DNA of 64,000 nt from Bacteroidaceae bacterium (GTDB lineage: Bacteria; Bacteroidota; Bacteroidia; Bacteroidales; Bacteroidaceae), in contig JAFWAX010000084.1 in assembly GCA_017507385.1 (NCBI GenBank), positions 21,996-85,995 of the forward strand, written 5' to 3'. The notes below the pieces were generated by a model that saw nothing but the letters and a program-made list of their open reading frames with translations, did no database searches and was not told the origin of the DNA. Below are positions 20,201-28,265 of the stretch, one piece after another (the stretch's first letter is position 1; the number at the start of each line of letters is the position of its first letter). Both the position numbers and the translations under genes were made by a program.

Positions 20201-21197
20201 TCAGGAAAGTTTCTCTGCAATAATTTCATTCAACACATCTTTCATCTCTAAACCTGCTGCACGCACTTGCTGAGGAATAAAACTCGTAGCGGTCATGCCT
20301 GGAGTTGTATTAATTTCCAACATGTTAATCACATCATCCCCCTGCTTCATTCCTGCTAATGATGTAGTCAATACGAATAATGCCCGAAGCCCCCAGCAAA
20401 TCATAGATGGCGCCTGTAAGAGTTTGAACACGCTTCGTTGTTTCCTCCGAAAGGCGAGCTGGTGTAATTTCCTCAACAAGACCATTGTATTTGGCATCAT
20501 AATCAAAGAAATCTGTCTTAGGAACAACCTCGGTGATAGGCAATACACGCATGCCATTGGCACGTGTACGATAGGCTCCGTTGCTGATTTCCGTTCCCTT
20601 CAACTCACTCTCAATCAACACTTCCGGACTCTCTTTCATTGCCTTCTCAATAGCAGGCAGCACATCGCCAAGCGTCTTGCAGTGAGTCACTCCAAAACTT
20701 GAGCCACCAGCATTGGGCTTGATGAAACAAGGCAATCCCACCTTATCGACAATCTGCTGAGCCTCAACTTGCTGACCTTCTCTAACAAGTACACTTTCTG
20801 CGACTTTCACTCCAAAGCCCTTCAGGAACTGATTCAGTGCAAACTTGTTGAATGTCAGAGCCTCCACCAGCACATTGCTCGTTGAATAAGGTATCTGCAA
20901 CAAGTCAAAATATCCCTGCAACACACCATCCTCGCCTGGCGTACCATGAATGGTAATGTAGGCATAGTCTGGTTTCACATCCCTTCCCATTTCATCTCTG
21001 AACGAAAAGTTATGCCGATATATAGGCACCAACTTTCCGCTATGCAGATGGGCTACCCATTCCTTTTGGCTAACCTCAACAATGTACACATCGTACAAAT
21101 CCTTGTCAATCCAAGATTCAATACCTGCCGCACTTCTCAACGACACCTCATGTTCTGAGCTATCTCCTCCTGCTACAATTGCAATAACTTTTTTCAT
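20201..21197 (-). pseudogene. ddl: D-alanine--D-alanine ligase, interrupted by a +1 frameshift
   Basis: ATP-dependent formation of D-Ala-D-Ala for peptidoglycan. Frame 1 runs from ATG at 21197 and has the ATP-grasp N-terminus (GGDSSEHEVSLRS), ITIHGTPGEDG, KPNAGGSSFGVTHC and IRIDYIISRNEAGG, then hits TGA at 20334. The missing C-terminus (INMLEINTTPGMTATSF, IPQQVRAAG) continues in the next frame to 20201. The switch is at a GGGGG run at 20338-20342; removing one G gives ...SRNEAGDDVINMLEINTTPGM..., a normal ligase of about 331 residues. Because the enzyme is normally essential and no second copy is visible, a sequencing or assembly error at the homopolymer is as likely as a true lesion. Confidence 0.9.
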
Positions 21198-21203
21198 TTT
21201 TCT

Positions 21204-22337
21204 TTAAATATTTGCGGGAATATAATTTCGCCACTTCTCCAAAAGAAGAGCCATATCGTCTGCCAGTTCTGAACTGAACAGCATTTCCTTGCCAGTCTTC
21301 GGATGTACAAAACCCAACGTCTTGGCATGCAACACCTGTCGAGGACAAATCTTGAAACAATTATCAATGAACTGTCTGTATTTTGTCGAATTAGTTCCTT
21401 TCAACACCTGGTCACCGCCATAGCGTTCATCACAAAAAAGCGGATGCCCAAGATGACGCATGTGGGCACGAATCTGATGAGTACGTCCGGTTTCCAGCAC
21501 ACACTTCACCAATGTAGTATAGCCGAATCGCTCCAGCACATAATAATGTGTCACAGCATGCTTGCCCGCCTCCGAGCCTGGAGGGAACACAGCCATGCGC
21601 ATTCTGTCTTTGGGGTCACGACCTATATTCCCTTCTATTCTTCCCACATCTTCCGTAAAGTTGCCCCACACCAAGGCATTGTATTCACGCTTCGTTGTTT
21701 TGTTGAAAAACTGCAAGCCCAAATGCGTCTTTGCCTCAGCCGTCTTTGCCACAACCAGCAGTCCGCTCGTGTCCTTGTCTATGCGATGCACCAATCCAAT
21801 TTCAGGGTCATTGATGTCATACTGAGGCATATCCTTCAAGTGCCAAGCGATGGCATTCAGCATCGTTCCATTCCAATTTCCGAAACCCGGATGCACCACC
21901 ATGCCTGCCGGCTTGTTGATGACCATTAAGTCATCATCCTCATACACAATGTTCAGCGGAATATCTTCTGGCGTAATCTTGTTCTCATAATGCGGACGGT
22001 CGAGCATCACCTGGATAATGTCATCTGGCTTCACCTTATACGAACGTTTCACCGGGCGGCCATTGGCCATGATGAACCCTGCATCAGCAGCTTTCTGCAA
22101 ACGATTGCGCGACGTGTTGCTCAAATGGTCGAGCAGGAATTTATCCACCCGCAACATCTTCTGCTTCTTGTCAACAACCAGGCGATAGTGCTCATACAGC
22201 TGCGCCGTCTCATCGTCCTCCAGCTCCACATCATCTGCCACAGCAATCTGACCGCCAGTTTCCTGACAATCATCCCATTCTGCCATAAGCAGACGAGCGT
22301 CAGCAACATTTTCCTTATAATTCGATTTCAATGTCAT
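21204..22337 (-). CDS. rluD: Ribosomal large subunit pseudouridine synthase (RluD family)
   Basis: Converts uridines of 23S rRNA helix 69 to pseudouridine. ATG at 22337 gives 377 residues; an in-frame TTG two codons upstream is a less likely start. After an acidic 55-residue extension come an S4 RNA-binding domain (about 60-110, LRVDKFLLDHL, SRNRLQKA) and the catalytic domain with GLVHRIDKDTSGLLVVAK, Asp188 being the nucleophile, and RTHQIRAHMRHLGHPLFCDERY (given in part as RTHQIRAHMRHLG). It overlaps the PASTA gene by 23 nt and ends 6 nt before ddl, an order common in Bacteroidetes. Confidence 0.95.
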   Translation of the reverse strand: MTLKSNYKENVADARLLMAEWDDCQETGGQIAVADDVELEDDETAQLYEHYRLVVDKKQKMLRVDKFLLDHLSNTSRNRLQKAADAGFIMANGRPVKRSYKVKPDDIIQVMLDRPHYENKITPEDIPLNIVYEDDDLMVINKPAGMVVHPGFGNWNGTMLNAIAWHLKDMPQYDINDPEIGLVHRIDKDTSGLLVVAKTAEAKTHLGLQFFNKTTKREYNALVWGNFTEDVGRIEGNIGRDPKDRMRMAVFPPGSEAGKHAVTHYYVLERFGYTTLVKCVLETGRTHQIRAHMRHLGHPLFCDERYGGDQVLKGTNSTKYRQFIDNCFKICPRQVLHAKTLGFVHPKTGKEMLFSSELADDMALLLEKWRNYIPANI

Positions 22338-22980
22338 TGTCAAATTCGCTTTCCACTTCTTCTGAAATCATTGCCTCGTCTATCAGAAAATCCGTCAAGA
22401 ACGTATCCACAGCCACAGAATCCTTCTCTCCAGCCCCCACCATCAGCGTCAGTGTATTGTCACGGGGAAGCATCTCGCCAACCTGCACCTCACGGTTTCC
22501 CAGCTTAACGCCAAGCACAAGGTCCTTGGGCTTGTCTTCCACCTCCTCATGGGAAGTCAGCTTGAAGCCCAACGCCTGAAGAATTGACACCGCTTCGCGC
22601 AACGAGCCAAGACTCACCACGTCTGGCAACTTGATCATAGGAGCCTCTTTCATCGCCACAGTCAAGTACACCACACGACCACCCTTCACCTCATAGCCAG
22701 CCTCGGGAAGCTGTTCTATCACAGAACCAAATTCTGCATTCTTATCATACACCGAATCTGCAACGGCAGCAACCAGACCGCGCTCCTTCAGAACCTTCTC
22801 CGCCTCACCGAACGGCATGCCTGACACACTTGGCACTTCAATCTTCTCTCCATGGCGAGTGAAAGTGTCCAGCATATAAAATGTAACCAGAGGAACGGCG
22901 ATGATGACAAGCACCATCAGCACAATATTCAGCCAAAATCTCACAGCTGTTTTTCCTGTAAAAAAATTCTTCAATGACAT
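22315..22980 (-). CDS. PASTA-domain membrane protein
   Basis: Inner-membrane protein with periplasmic PASTA repeats, modules that bind cell-wall material in kinases and PBPs; no kinase domain is attached. 221 residues: short cytoplasmic tail, one membrane helix at about 18-38 (LNIVLMVLVIIAVPLVTFYM), then PASTA repeats at roughly 45-110, 115-180 (VPSVSGMPFGEAEKVLKERG; LPDVVSLGSLREAVSILQALG) with a third partial one, and an acidic C-terminal tail. It is first in an operon with rluD, ddl and the acyltransferase, consistent with an envelope role. Confidence 0.9.
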   Translation of the reverse strand: MSLKNFFTGKTAVRFWLNIVLMVLVIIAVPLVTFYMLDTFTRHGEKIEVPSVSGMPFGEAEKVLKERGLVAAVADSVYDKNAEFGSVIEQLPEAGYEVKGGRVVYLTVAMKEAPMIKLPDVVSLGSLREAVSILQALGFKLTSHEEVEDKPKDLVLGVKLGNREVQVGEMLPRDNTLTLMVGAGEKDSVAVDTFLTDFLIDEAMISEEVESEFDNDIEIEL

Positions 22981-23011
22981 CTCGTGCGTCTATAATAATT
23001 AAATATGTGTG

Positions 23012-23019
23012 CAAAGATA
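23012..23019 (-). promoter_or_regulatory. Candidate -7 box of PASTA-rluD-ddl operon
   Basis: Reverse-strand TATCTTTG, 32 nt before the PASTA start codon. A TTTG is 22 nt upstream (reverse complement of 23042-23045). Confidence 0.6.
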
Positions 23020-23294
23020 AACAAAAAATCTGTCAAACGAACAAAACACAGCATCTTTTCATTTCCATCAAAAGATTTTCGGATGAATAGAACTGAAAAC
23101 AGAGGAAATCTTGCAGGAACAAACGCGTCCTGCAAACATGCGTTTTGCTTTCATTTTGAAACTTGGGAAATGGAGAATGTGCGAGTACGTACAAGAAGAA
23201 AGAGCGGATGGATGAATAGAGAATAAGAGTCAGGGTAGATGCAAGCAGCGCAAGTGTTGCGAATTCATGCAAAGCTTGCTGTTCCCCCCGGTGC

Positions 23295-23372
23295 TCACCG
23301 CCTGCATAATATTTCAAACGCCGTGCTTGAAATATTTCGCAGTCGGTGTTTTAAATATTATGCAGGCGGTGA
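23295..23372. repeat. Dispersed palindromic element, copy 2
   Basis: 78-bp inverted repeat with the same layout as copy 1 but with outer arms CACCGCCTG / CAGGCGGTG, changed together so that pairing is preserved. The halves match at 32 of 39 positions, mismatches being in the inner GC-rich block. Closest to copy 4 when one is inverted. Confidence 0.93.
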
Positions 23373-23454
23373 ATGCTAAAGTAACACGAATCTTATTTTC
23401 TGTTATATCAGCTTTTTAGCACATGCCATTTTGTCTAATCGGTTGAGCGGATTT

Positions 23455-23502
23455 ATACGGTGGTGCGGTTTCCCCTATAACCGAATAACCGCATTGCCGT
23501 AT
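23455..23502. repeat. Two-step hairpin of unknown role
   Basis: ATACGG and TGCGGTT on the left pair with AACCGCA and CCGTAT on the right, separated by a symmetrical 3-nt internal loop (tgg/ttg) and a 16-nt apical loop. No T run follows, so it is not an obvious terminator. Confidence 0.6.
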
Positions 23503-23579
23503 AGCGAAGCACCCTCAAACCTTCAATTGATTCACACCACTTTTACTTCGCCACACTCACGCCACATTATATAAACAAC

Positions 23580-23610
23580 AAGGGAGGCGTGTCAACGACA
23601 CACCTCCCTT
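23580..23610 (-). terminator. rpmH terminator
   Basis: 13-bp stem with one mismatch (AAGGGAGG...CCTCCCTT) and 5-nt loop, starting 22 nt after the rpmH stop on the minus strand and followed there by GTTGTTTATATAAT. Confidence 0.75.
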
Positions 23611-23632
23611 ATGCTTGAGCGGCTCACACGGA

Positions 23633-23788
23633 TTACTTGCCGTGGTGCTCGCTTGATACAGTGAGAGACTTGCGACCCTTCTTGCGACGAGCAGCAAGAA
23701 CACGACGACCATTAGCAGTCTGCATGCGCTGACGGAAACCATGCTTGTTTACCCTCTTTCTGTTGTGAGGTTGGAATGTTCTTTTCAT
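23633..23788 (-). CDS. rpmH: 50S ribosomal protein L34
   Basis: Structural protein of the large ribosomal subunit. The reverse strand encodes 51 residues beginning [18 protein letters not shown] and containing the family motif [19 protein letters not shown], ending SSEHHGK. Very basic, of normal length apart from a short His-containing tail. It is transcribed divergently from efp; a strong promoter match (TTTG-N19-TAATTTTG) lies 87-117 nt upstream. Confidence 0.97.
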   Translation of the reverse strand: MKRTFQPHNRKRVNKHGFRQRMQTANGRRVLAARRKKGRKSLTVSSEHHGK

Positions 23789-23874
23789 TTTCTTATCCTA
23801 TTTTATTGTTAATTTTTATCTTACACACAAATATCCTCACGCACAATGGCATGACATTCTGCGGAAAACGTCTG

Positions 23875-23905
23875 CAAAATTAGTGAATTTCAAGAAATCG
23901 GCAAA
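23875..23905 (-). promoter_or_regulatory. rpmH promoter
   Basis: Reverse strand: -33 TTTG (23902-23905), 19-nt spacer, -7 TAATTTTG (23875-23882), the full Bacteroidetes consensus. The predicted leader is about 80 nt. Confidence 0.8.
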
Positions 23906-23932
23906 AGAAAAAACCAAAAAACACAAACTTTT

Positions 23933-23963
23933 TTTGTCATTTTAATGTTTTTACGTAATTTTG
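23933..23963 (+). promoter_or_regulatory. efp promoter
   Basis: -33 TTTG (23933-23936), 19-nt spacer, -7 TAATTTTG (23956-23963), a full consensus match with the same -7 octamer as the divergent rpmH promoter. ATG follows 56 nt later. Confidence 0.82.
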
Positions 23964-24018
23964 CACTCGATTTCAACAAGCAAAGTAACAATATTAATAT
24001 ATTAAACAAGAAAAGACT

Positions 24019-24588
24019 ATGGCTATTTTAGCAGGTGACATCAAGAAAAACGTATGCCTCCGCCTTGACGATGGCAAGATTTATGTAGTTATCGACTTCT
24101 TGCACGTTAAGCCAGGCAAGGGAAATACAGTAATGCGCACAAAGCTCCGCAACGTGGAGGACGGACGTGTGCTCGAGCGCACATGGATTGTATCCGCAAA
24201 GCTTGATGACGTACAAGTTTCACACCAGCAATTCCAGTACCTTTACAAGGAGGGCGAAGACCTCGTGTTCATGAACACAGAGAGCTACGAGCAGGTAACT
24301 ATCGCTAAGGATGTGATTACCGGCGGCGACTTCCTCAAGGAAGGCGAGACAATGGTAATGGCTTCCATCGACGACTCTACCGGCACAATCCTCACTGCAG
24401 AAGCACCTGTAAAGGTAGTTCTCCAGGTAACATACACAGAGCCTGGCCTCAAGGGCGATACTGCAACTAACGCAACAAAGCCTGCCACACTCGAAACTGG
24501 TGTTGAAATCCGTGTGCCTCTCTTCATCAACGAGGGCGACATGATTGAGGTGGACACTCGCGATGCTTCATACGTGACACGTAAATAA
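24019..24588 (+). CDS. efp: Translation elongation factor P
   Basis: Binds ribosomes stalled at polyproline stretches and promotes peptide-bond formation. 189 residues, normal length, with the three beta-barrel domains. The tip loop of domain I reads HVKPGKGNTV, with Lys34 at the residue modified in many bacteria; no epmA/epmB-type or rhamnosyl transferase gene lies nearby, so the modification type is unknown. The C-terminal signature GVEIRVPLFINEGDMIEVDT is intact. Monocistronic: own promoter and own terminator. Confidence 0.97.
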   Translation: MAILAGDIKKNVCLRLDDGKIYVVIDFLHVKPGKGNTVMRTKLRNVEDGRVLERTWIVSAKLDDVQVSHQQFQYLYKEGEDLVFMNTESYEQVTIAKDVITGGDFLKEGETMVMASIDDSTGTILTAEAPVKVVLQVTYTEPGLKGDTATNATKPATLETGVEIRVPLFINEGDMIEVDTRDASYVTRK

Positions 24589-24625
24589 TATTTTTCTAAT
24601 ATTTCATTTTACGGCTATAAAGCTT

Positions 24626-24655
24626 AAAGGGCTGCATCTCCATGCAGCCCTTTTT
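24626..24655 (+). terminator. efp terminator
   Basis: Perfect 12-bp stem AAAGGGCTGCAT/ATGCAGCCCTTT with a 4-nt loop (ctcc) followed by further T residues, 38 nt after the efp stop. Confidence 0.92.
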
Positions 24656-24797
24656 GTGCCCTCCATTTTTCTGTTCTTCAACAGCCATCCCCTCTCTTTA
24701 TAACACCATTATATCTTCTTTTTGAACCCATTACGCCATCATGAGCAAACAGCAACGCATATAAACGGGCAAAAAAACGAATATTTTCTGCATTTTT

Positions 24798-24821
24798 TGA
24801 ATAAAAATAGCGATTTATTCA
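24798..24821. promoter_or_regulatory. Candidate ArgR operator (ARG box)
   Basis: Inverted repeat TGAATAAA (24798-24805) ... TTTATTCA (24814-24821), resembling ARG-box half-sites (TGAAT/ATTCA), although the centre-to-centre spacing is larger than in E. coli. A further half-site TGAATAAA lies at 24850-24857, immediately before the argR start. The two flank the -7 box at 24832-24839, well placed for autorepression. Confidence 0.6.
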
Positions 24822-24831
24822 GAAAATACAC

Positions 24832-24839
24832 TAACTTTG
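24832..24839 (+). promoter_or_regulatory. -7 box of argR-arg operon promoter
   Basis: TAACTTTG matches TAnnTTTG, 28 nt before the argR ATG. The -33 position falls between the half-sites of the candidate ArgR operator and has no TTTG. Confidence 0.65.
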
Positions 24840-24867
24840 CATCCGTTTTTGAATAAATATACAAGAA

Positions 24868-25353
24868 ATGACAGCAAGACAATCACGACTCGACATCATC
24901 AAGGCGATTATCCAAACACAAGAAATTGGCAGCCAAGACGAACTGGCACAGGCTCTTGCCAAAGAAGGTGTAAGAATGACGCAGGCCACATTGTCGCGCG
25001 ATTTAAAACTGCTGAAAGTCGTCAAAGGCTTCTCTCCCAAGGGACGTTCCATCTACATGATGCCCGACAACCCCTACTACCGCAGAGTGAGAGAGCACAG
25101 ACAAGAAGGAACAGCCATACGCAACGGCTTCATGTCCATACGAATCTCTGGTCAATTGGCAGTCATCAAATGCCGCCCGGGATATGCCAGCGGATTGGCA
25201 AGCGACATTGACAGCGCCCACATTAAGGACGTGATTGGCACGATTGCAGGAGACGACACCATTTTCCTCGCACTTGAAGAGGGATTCAACCGAGACACTT
25301 TAGAAGATAATTTAAGATTAATAGCCCCTGTTTATCCAGGCAGTCAATTGTAA
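24868..25353 (+). CDS. argR: Arginine repressor
   Basis: Arginine-responsive hexameric repressor of arginine genes. 161 residues: N-terminal winged helix-turn-helix (RQSRLDIIKAIIQTQEIGSQ, then TQATLSRDLKLL with the conserved Ser-Arg) and C-terminal oligomerisation/arginine-binding domain with DVIGTIAGDDTIFLAL, whose paired Asp residues bind arginine. First gene of the operon, 4 nt before the GNAT gene. Probably autoregulated through the inverted repeat upstream of its -7 box. Confidence 0.95.
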   Translation: MTARQSRLDIIKAIIQTQEIGSQDELAQALAKEGVRMTQATLSRDLKLLKVVKGFSPKGRSIYMMPDNPYYRRVREHRQEGTAIRNGFMSIRISGQLAVIKCRPGYASGLASDIDSAHIKDVIGTIAGDDTIFLALEEGFNRDTLEDNLRLIAPVYPGSQL

Positions 25354-25357
25354 AACA

Positions 25358-25993
25358 ATGACATACGAAGACGGTACAAAAGTTATAGTAGCTGACGCAA
25401 GCCATGAGAAATATGTTGACCTGATTCTCAAGACCATCAGCGAAGCTGCAAAAAAGCGTGGAACAGGCATCGCCGAACGTACTCATGAGTATGTTGCCAC
25501 AAAAATGAAGGAGGGCAAAGCTGTGCTTGCTCTCGACCCCAGCGTCCAGACGGAATTAGGCGACAAATTCGTCGGTTTCAGCTACATAGAAACTTGGGGA
25601 AACAAGTCTTACGTCACAACATCCGGACTGATTGTACATCCAGATTATCAAGGTCGCAACATCGCCAAGCGCATCAAGGACCACACGTTCACATTGGCGC
25701 GTGTCCGATGGCCGCATGCCAAAATCTTCTCTCTCACTTCGGGCGACGCAGTCATGAAGATGAACACAGCGCTTGGATATGTGCCCGTGAGTTTCAACCA
25801 GTTGACTGACGATGATGCCTTCTGGCGCGGATGTCGCGGATGTGTGAACCATCCCATTTTAGAGATGAAAAACAGGAAGTTCTGCATCTGCACAGGAATG
25901 CTGTACGACCCCACACAGCACAAGGGAGAACCCACACCCATAGAGATTTTTCAGGAAACCATGAAAGAAATGGTAACCAGAGGATTCATGTAA
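25358..25993 (+). CDS. GNAT N-acyltransferase of the arginine operon
   Basis: Acyl-CoA-dependent N-acyltransferase, 211 residues. The acyl-CoA-binding region VHPDYQGRNIAKRIKDHTF is at about 91-109, with Asn where the usual motif has Gly. The C-terminal third has several Cys (GCRGCVNH, FCICTGM). It sits between argR and argG with 4- and 44-nt gaps, so it is almost certainly an arginine-pathway enzyme; the obvious candidate reaction is acylation of glutamate, the first step. Bacteroides makes arginine through N-succinyl intermediates (known from its succinylornithine transcarbamylase), so succinyl-CoA is a possible donor (inference). It does not resemble classical ArgA or ArgJ. Confidence 0.85.
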   Translation: MTYEDGTKVIVADASHEKYVDLILKTISEAAKKRGTGIAERTHEYVATKMKEGKAVLALDPSVQTELGDKFVGFSYIETWGNKSYVTTSGLIVHPDYQGRNIAKRIKDHTFTLARVRWPHAKIFSLTSGDAVMKMNTALGYVPVSFNQLTDDDAFWRGCRGCVNHPILEMKNRKFCICTGMLYDPTQHKGEPTPIEIFQETMKEMVTRGFM

Positions 25994-26037
25994 AATCCTC
26001 ACACAAAATCAGATAACAAAATAACACATTATATAAT

Positions 26038-27240
26038 ATGGAAAAGAAAAAAGTTGTCGTTGCCTTTTCAGGCGGTCTTGACACATCCTACACAGTGATG
26101 TATCTTGCAAAAGAAAAAGGTTATGAAGTCTATGCCGCTTGTGCCAACACTGGCGGATTCTCTGCTGAACAGCTCAAAGCGAACGAAGAGAATGCCTACA
26201 AACTGGGAGCCACCAAATACGTGACACTCGATGTTACTCAGGAATACTATGCCAAATCACTGAAATACATGATATTCGGCAATGTTCTCCGCAACAACTG
26301 CTACCCTATTTCTGTTTCATCCGAACGCATTTTCCAAGCACTTGCTATTGCTCGCTACGCCAAAGAAATAGGTGCAAGCGCTATTGCCCATGGCTCCACC
26401 GATGCAGGCAACGACCAGATTCGCTTCGACATGACATTCCTTGTCATGGCACCAGGCGTTGAAATCATCACGCTGACACGCGACAGCAACCTGAGCCGTC
26501 AGGAAGAGATTGACTACCTGAACCAGAATGGATTTGCAGCCGATTTCACCAAGCTGAAATACTCCTACAACGTAGGCATTTGGGGAACTTCCATCTGTGG
26601 CGGCGAGATTCTCGACTCCACACAAGGACTTCCCGAGTCTGCCTATCTCAAGCACCCAACCAAGGAAGGTCCAGAACTGTTGAAACTCGGATTTGAAAAA
26701 GGCGAACTTTGTTCTGTAAACGGCGTTCATTACGAAGACAAAATCGCAGCTATTCAAGCAGTTGAAGAAATCGGTGCTGCCTACGGAATAGGTCGCGACT
26801 GCCATGTTGGCGACACCATTATTGGCATCAAGGGACGCGTAGGCTTTGAAGCAGCAGCACCTATGCTCATCATCGGCGCACACCGTTTCTTGGAGAAATA
26901 TACACTTTCTAAATGGCAGCAGTACTGGAAAGACCAAGTGAGCAACTGGTACGGAATGTTCCTTCACGAAAGCCAGTATCTCGAACCTGTCATGCCAGAT
27001 ATCGAGGCCATGCTTGCTTCATCACAACGCAATGTGACAGGCGAGGTTACACTTGAACTTCGTCCGCTCTGCTTCCAGACAGTAGGCGTTGACTCGCCAA
27101 ACGACCTTGTAAAGAACAAGCTCGGTGAATACGGTGAAACAGCCAAGGCATGGTCTTCTGAGGACGCAAAGGGATTCATTAAAGTCACTTCAACTCCACT
27201 TCGTGCATACTACCTTGCACATCCAAACGAGGAGCGCTAA
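26038..27240 (+). CDS. argG: Argininosuccinate synthase
   Basis: Joins citrulline and aspartate using ATP, the penultimate step of arginine synthesis. 400 residues, normal length. The N-terminal ATP pyrophosphatase loop AFSGGLDTSYTVMYL is at residues 9-23, followed by YAACANTGGF, IAHGSTDAGNDQIRFD and the substrate-binding region YNVGIWGTSICGGEI. The stop is one nucleotide before the argC start. Confidence 0.97.
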   Translation: MEKKKVVVAFSGGLDTSYTVMYLAKEKGYEVYAACANTGGFSAEQLKANEENAYKLGATKYVTLDVTQEYYAKSLKYMIFGNVLRNNCYPISVSSERIFQALAIARYAKEIGASAIAHGSTDAGNDQIRFDMTFLVMAPGVEIITLTRDSNLSRQEEIDYLNQNGFAADFTKLKYSYNVGIWGTSICGGEILDSTQGLPESAYLKHPTKEGPELLKLGFEKGELCSVNGVHYEDKIAAIQAVEEIGAAYGIGRDCHVGDTIIGIKGRVGFEAAAPMLIIGAHRFLEKYTLSKWQQYWKDQVSNWYGMFLHESQYLEPVMPDIEAMLASSQRNVTGEVTLELRPLCFQTVGVDSPNDLVKNKLGEYGETAKAWSSEDAKGFIKVTSTPLRAYYLAHPNEER

Positions 27241-27241
27241 T

Positions 27242-28261
27242 ATGATAAAAGTAGGTATTTTAGGTGCTGCAGGCTATACTGGCGGCGAGCTCATCCGCTT
27301 GCTGCTGAACCATCCTGAAGTGGAAATTGTCTTTGCCAATTCAGAATCAAACGCAAGCAATTATGTCTATGATGTACACGAAGGCCTTTTAGGCGACACC
27401 GAACTGAAGTTCACGTCCGAAATGCCTTTCGACAAGGTTGATGTCATCTATTTCTGCTTCGGGCATGGCAAAAGCGAGGCATTCCTCAAAGAGCACGCCA
27501 TCCCTGAGCATGTCAAGATTATCGATTTGGCACAGGACTTCCGCATCGCAGCCCCTACACACGATTATGTGTACGGACTTCCAGAAATCCACCGTGCAGA
27601 AACAGCCAAGTGTCAGCATCTGGCCAACCCTGGATGTTTCGCCACTTGCATTCAGATAGGACTCTTACCATTGGCAAAAGCTGGTCTTATCACAAAAGAC
27701 ATCGCTGTCAACGCCATCACGGGTTCGACTGGAGCCGGACAGAAACCCTGCGCCACCACTCATTTTTCATGGCGAGACGGAAACTTTTCCGTGTACAAGC
27801 TCTTCACTCATCAGCATCTGCACGAGATTGCCCAGACGCTCAACGAACTGAAGCCAGCCACTGCGCCACGAGTTGCAGACACACTCGTCGAAGGCTACGA
27901 AACCGACGGCATCACCATCGATTTCATCCCTTACCGTGGCGACTTTGCACGCGGCATTTTCTGCACAGAAGTCGTAACACTCGACAAAGTTCCCAACAAG
28001 GAAGACATTGTTTCACTCTACAAGGACTTCTATAAAGATGCTGCTTTCACCCACTACTGCGACAAGGCTCTCGACCTCAAGCAAGTAGTTAACACCAACA
28101 AGGGTCTCGTACACGTAGAAGTCTTTGGCAAGAAAATCGTTATCACCAGCATGATTGACAACCTTCTCAAAGGCGCAGTCGGCCAAGCTGTACAAAACAT
28201 GAACATCATGTTCGGCATCGATGAACGTGCCGGACTCAACCTCAAGGCATCAGCCTTCTAA
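27242..28261 (+). CDS. argC: N-acetyl-gamma-glutamyl-phosphate reductase
   Basis: NADPH-dependent reduction of the N-acyl-glutamyl phosphate to the semialdehyde. ATG at 27242 gives 339 residues and starts directly with the Rossmann motif MIKVGILGAAGYTGGEL; a longer in-frame reading into argG is not supported. Catalytic Cys132 is in HLANPGCFATCIQIG. Whether the acyl group is acetyl or succinyl cannot be told from sequence. Tightly packed between argG and argD. Confidence 0.96.
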   Translation: MIKVGILGAAGYTGGELIRLLLNHPEVEIVFANSESNASNYVYDVHEGLLGDTELKFTSEMPFDKVDVIYFCFGHGKSEAFLKEHAIPEHVKIIDLAQDFRIAAPTHDYVYGLPEIHRAETAKCQHLANPGCFATCIQIGLLPLAKAGLITKDIAVNAITGSTGAGQKPCATTHFSWRDGNFSVYKLFTHQHLHEIAQTLNELKPATAPRVADTLVEGYETDGITIDFIPYRGDFARGIFCTEVVTLDKVPNKEDIVSLYKDFYKDAAFTHYCDKALDLKQVVNTNKGLVHVEVFGKKIVITSMIDNLLKGAVGQAVQNMNIMFGIDERAGLNLKASAF

Positions 28262-28265
28262 TATT

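Larger units (their letters stand above)
22981..23632. other. 652-bp gene-free region between the PASTA operon and rpmH
   Basis: Holds the PASTA-operon -7 box (23012-23019), palindromic element copy 2 (23295-23372), a two-step hairpin (23455-23502) and the rpmH terminator (23580-23610). The open frames at 23005-23226 (+) and 23033-23317 (-) lack a recognisable start context, family match or sensible composition. Confidence 0.65.

Noticed and set aside
22981..23632. tRNA, tmRNA or riboswitch in the large intergenic gaps
   Set aside because: I looked for cloverleaf arms, T-loop (GTTCGA) patterns and known riboswitch cores in the gaps and found none.
27125..27241. N-terminal extension of argC into argG
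   Set aside because: The upstream start is inside argG; ATG at 27242 begins exactly at the Rossmann motif and follows the argG stop by one base.
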